NCBI GenBank assembly: GCA_030430975.1
Contig: JAUIKB010000360.1
Coordinates: 1 to 6,291, forward strand
Length of the DNA: 6,291 bases
Source of the DNA: Polyangia bacterium
GTDB taxonomy: Bacteria; Myxococcota_A; Polyangia; Polyangiales; Polyangiaceae
Direction: 5' to 3'
Made by a program: the position numbers and the translations under genes
Notes under the pieces: generated by a model
Told to the model about the DNA's origin: nothing
The model's input: the letters and a program-made list of their open reading frames with translations, nothing else
Database searches by the model: none
In this document: positions 6,155 to 6,291 of the stretch, one piece after another
Numbering within the stretch: the first letter of the stretch is position 1
Layout of the letters: the number at the start of each line of letters is the position of its first letter

Positions 6155-6291
6155 GACGGCGGATGGTGGGTGCCAAGATGGGACGGCGCCACCGGAATCG
6201 ACATTCGGACCGATCCGTCACAGGGGGCCGGGACCCCCGATCGGTGCTCAAACCGGAGCATAGACACCAACATGGTTCGTTCCGTCGTCTG
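6155..6291. other. Upstream region of the three-gene block, running off the right edge
   Basis: These 137 bases precede the ligase gene and should hold the block's promoter if the ligase is the first gene. Apart from the palindrome at 6209-6245 I see no convincing promoter, ribosome-binding site or gene. A plus-strand ATG at 6272 has only 20 bases of open frame before the window ends, too little to judge whether a divergent gene begins there. Confidence 0.4.
6209..6245. promoter_or_regulatory. GC-rich interrupted palindrome upstream of the ligase gene
   Basis: The outer arms ACCGATC (6209-6215) and GATCGGT (6239-6245) are exact inverse complements. An inner pair GGGGG (6223-6227) and CCCCC (6234-6238) closes a six-base loop, so a folded strand would have a 12-bp stem broken by one 7-base bulge (6216-6222). 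It lies 55 bp upstream of the ligase start. Neither strand has a T-run after it, so an intrinsic terminator is unlikely in the classic form. It could be an operator, a 5' leader structure, or the end of an upstream gene's transcript. No clear -35/-10 pair was found nearby. Confidence 0.35.

Noticed and set aside
6272..6291. Possible start of a divergent plus-strand gene (ATG at 6272, preceded by GGAG)
   Set aside because: Only 20 bases remain before the window ends, and the GGAG is about 13 bases from the ATG, so it cannot be supported.
1..6291. CRISPR array, tRNA or rRNA gene, insertion sequence, toxin-antitoxin or defence genes
   Set aside because: No regularly spaced direct repeats apart from the coding 21-bp linker array, no tRNA-like cloverleaf noticed by eye, and no transposase, integrase or nuclease motifs in the translated frames.

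Overview
The window looks like a chromosomal segment from a high-GC Gram-negative bacterium. The best lineage hint is the partial gene at the left edge: a lipoprotein signal followed directly by a Gly/Thr/Ser tandem-repeat linker. That style is common in Myxococcota (Polyangia-like) secreted lipoproteins, so I lean that way, but this is inference from style and no marker gene is present. There are no rRNAs, tRNAs, insertion sequences, phage genes or CRISPR arrays.

Layout. Left part: the 5' end of a lipoprotein gene (minus, 1-159) lies 68 bp downstream of a complete AraC-family regulator gene (minus, 228-998). Only 9 bp separate the regulator's start from the divergent start of a MAPEG-family membrane protein gene (plus, 1008-1439). 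After a 95-bp gap comes a three-helix membrane protein of unknown function, perhaps DUF3592-like (plus, 1535-2083). It converges on the operon described next across a 40-bp gap.

Right part: a three-gene minus-strand block, read from right to left. First is an ATP-grasp enzyme of the D-Ala-D-Ala ligase superfamily that lacks several signatures of true Ddl (5141-6154). Next is a CorC/HlyC (CNNM-type, DUF21-CBS-CBS-CorC_HlyC) membrane protein (3840-5144), whose GTG start overlaps the ligase stop codon as GTGA. Last is a CPA1-type Na+/H+ antiporter (2124-3785), 54 bp further on. The overlap and spacing suggest one operon. The two membrane genes make sense together: CorC/CNNM proteins are thought to move Mg2+ using a Na+ gradient, and CPA1 antiporters exchange Na+ and H+. 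The reason for the ligase being there is not evident. A GC-rich interrupted palindrome lies upstream of the ligase gene (6209-6245).

Most of the window is ordinary housekeeping or accessory sequence. The points most worth a second look are the non-canonical ligase and its transporter neighbours, and the very tight divergent regulator/MAPEG junction. No clear new defence, mobile or RNA-based system was seen.
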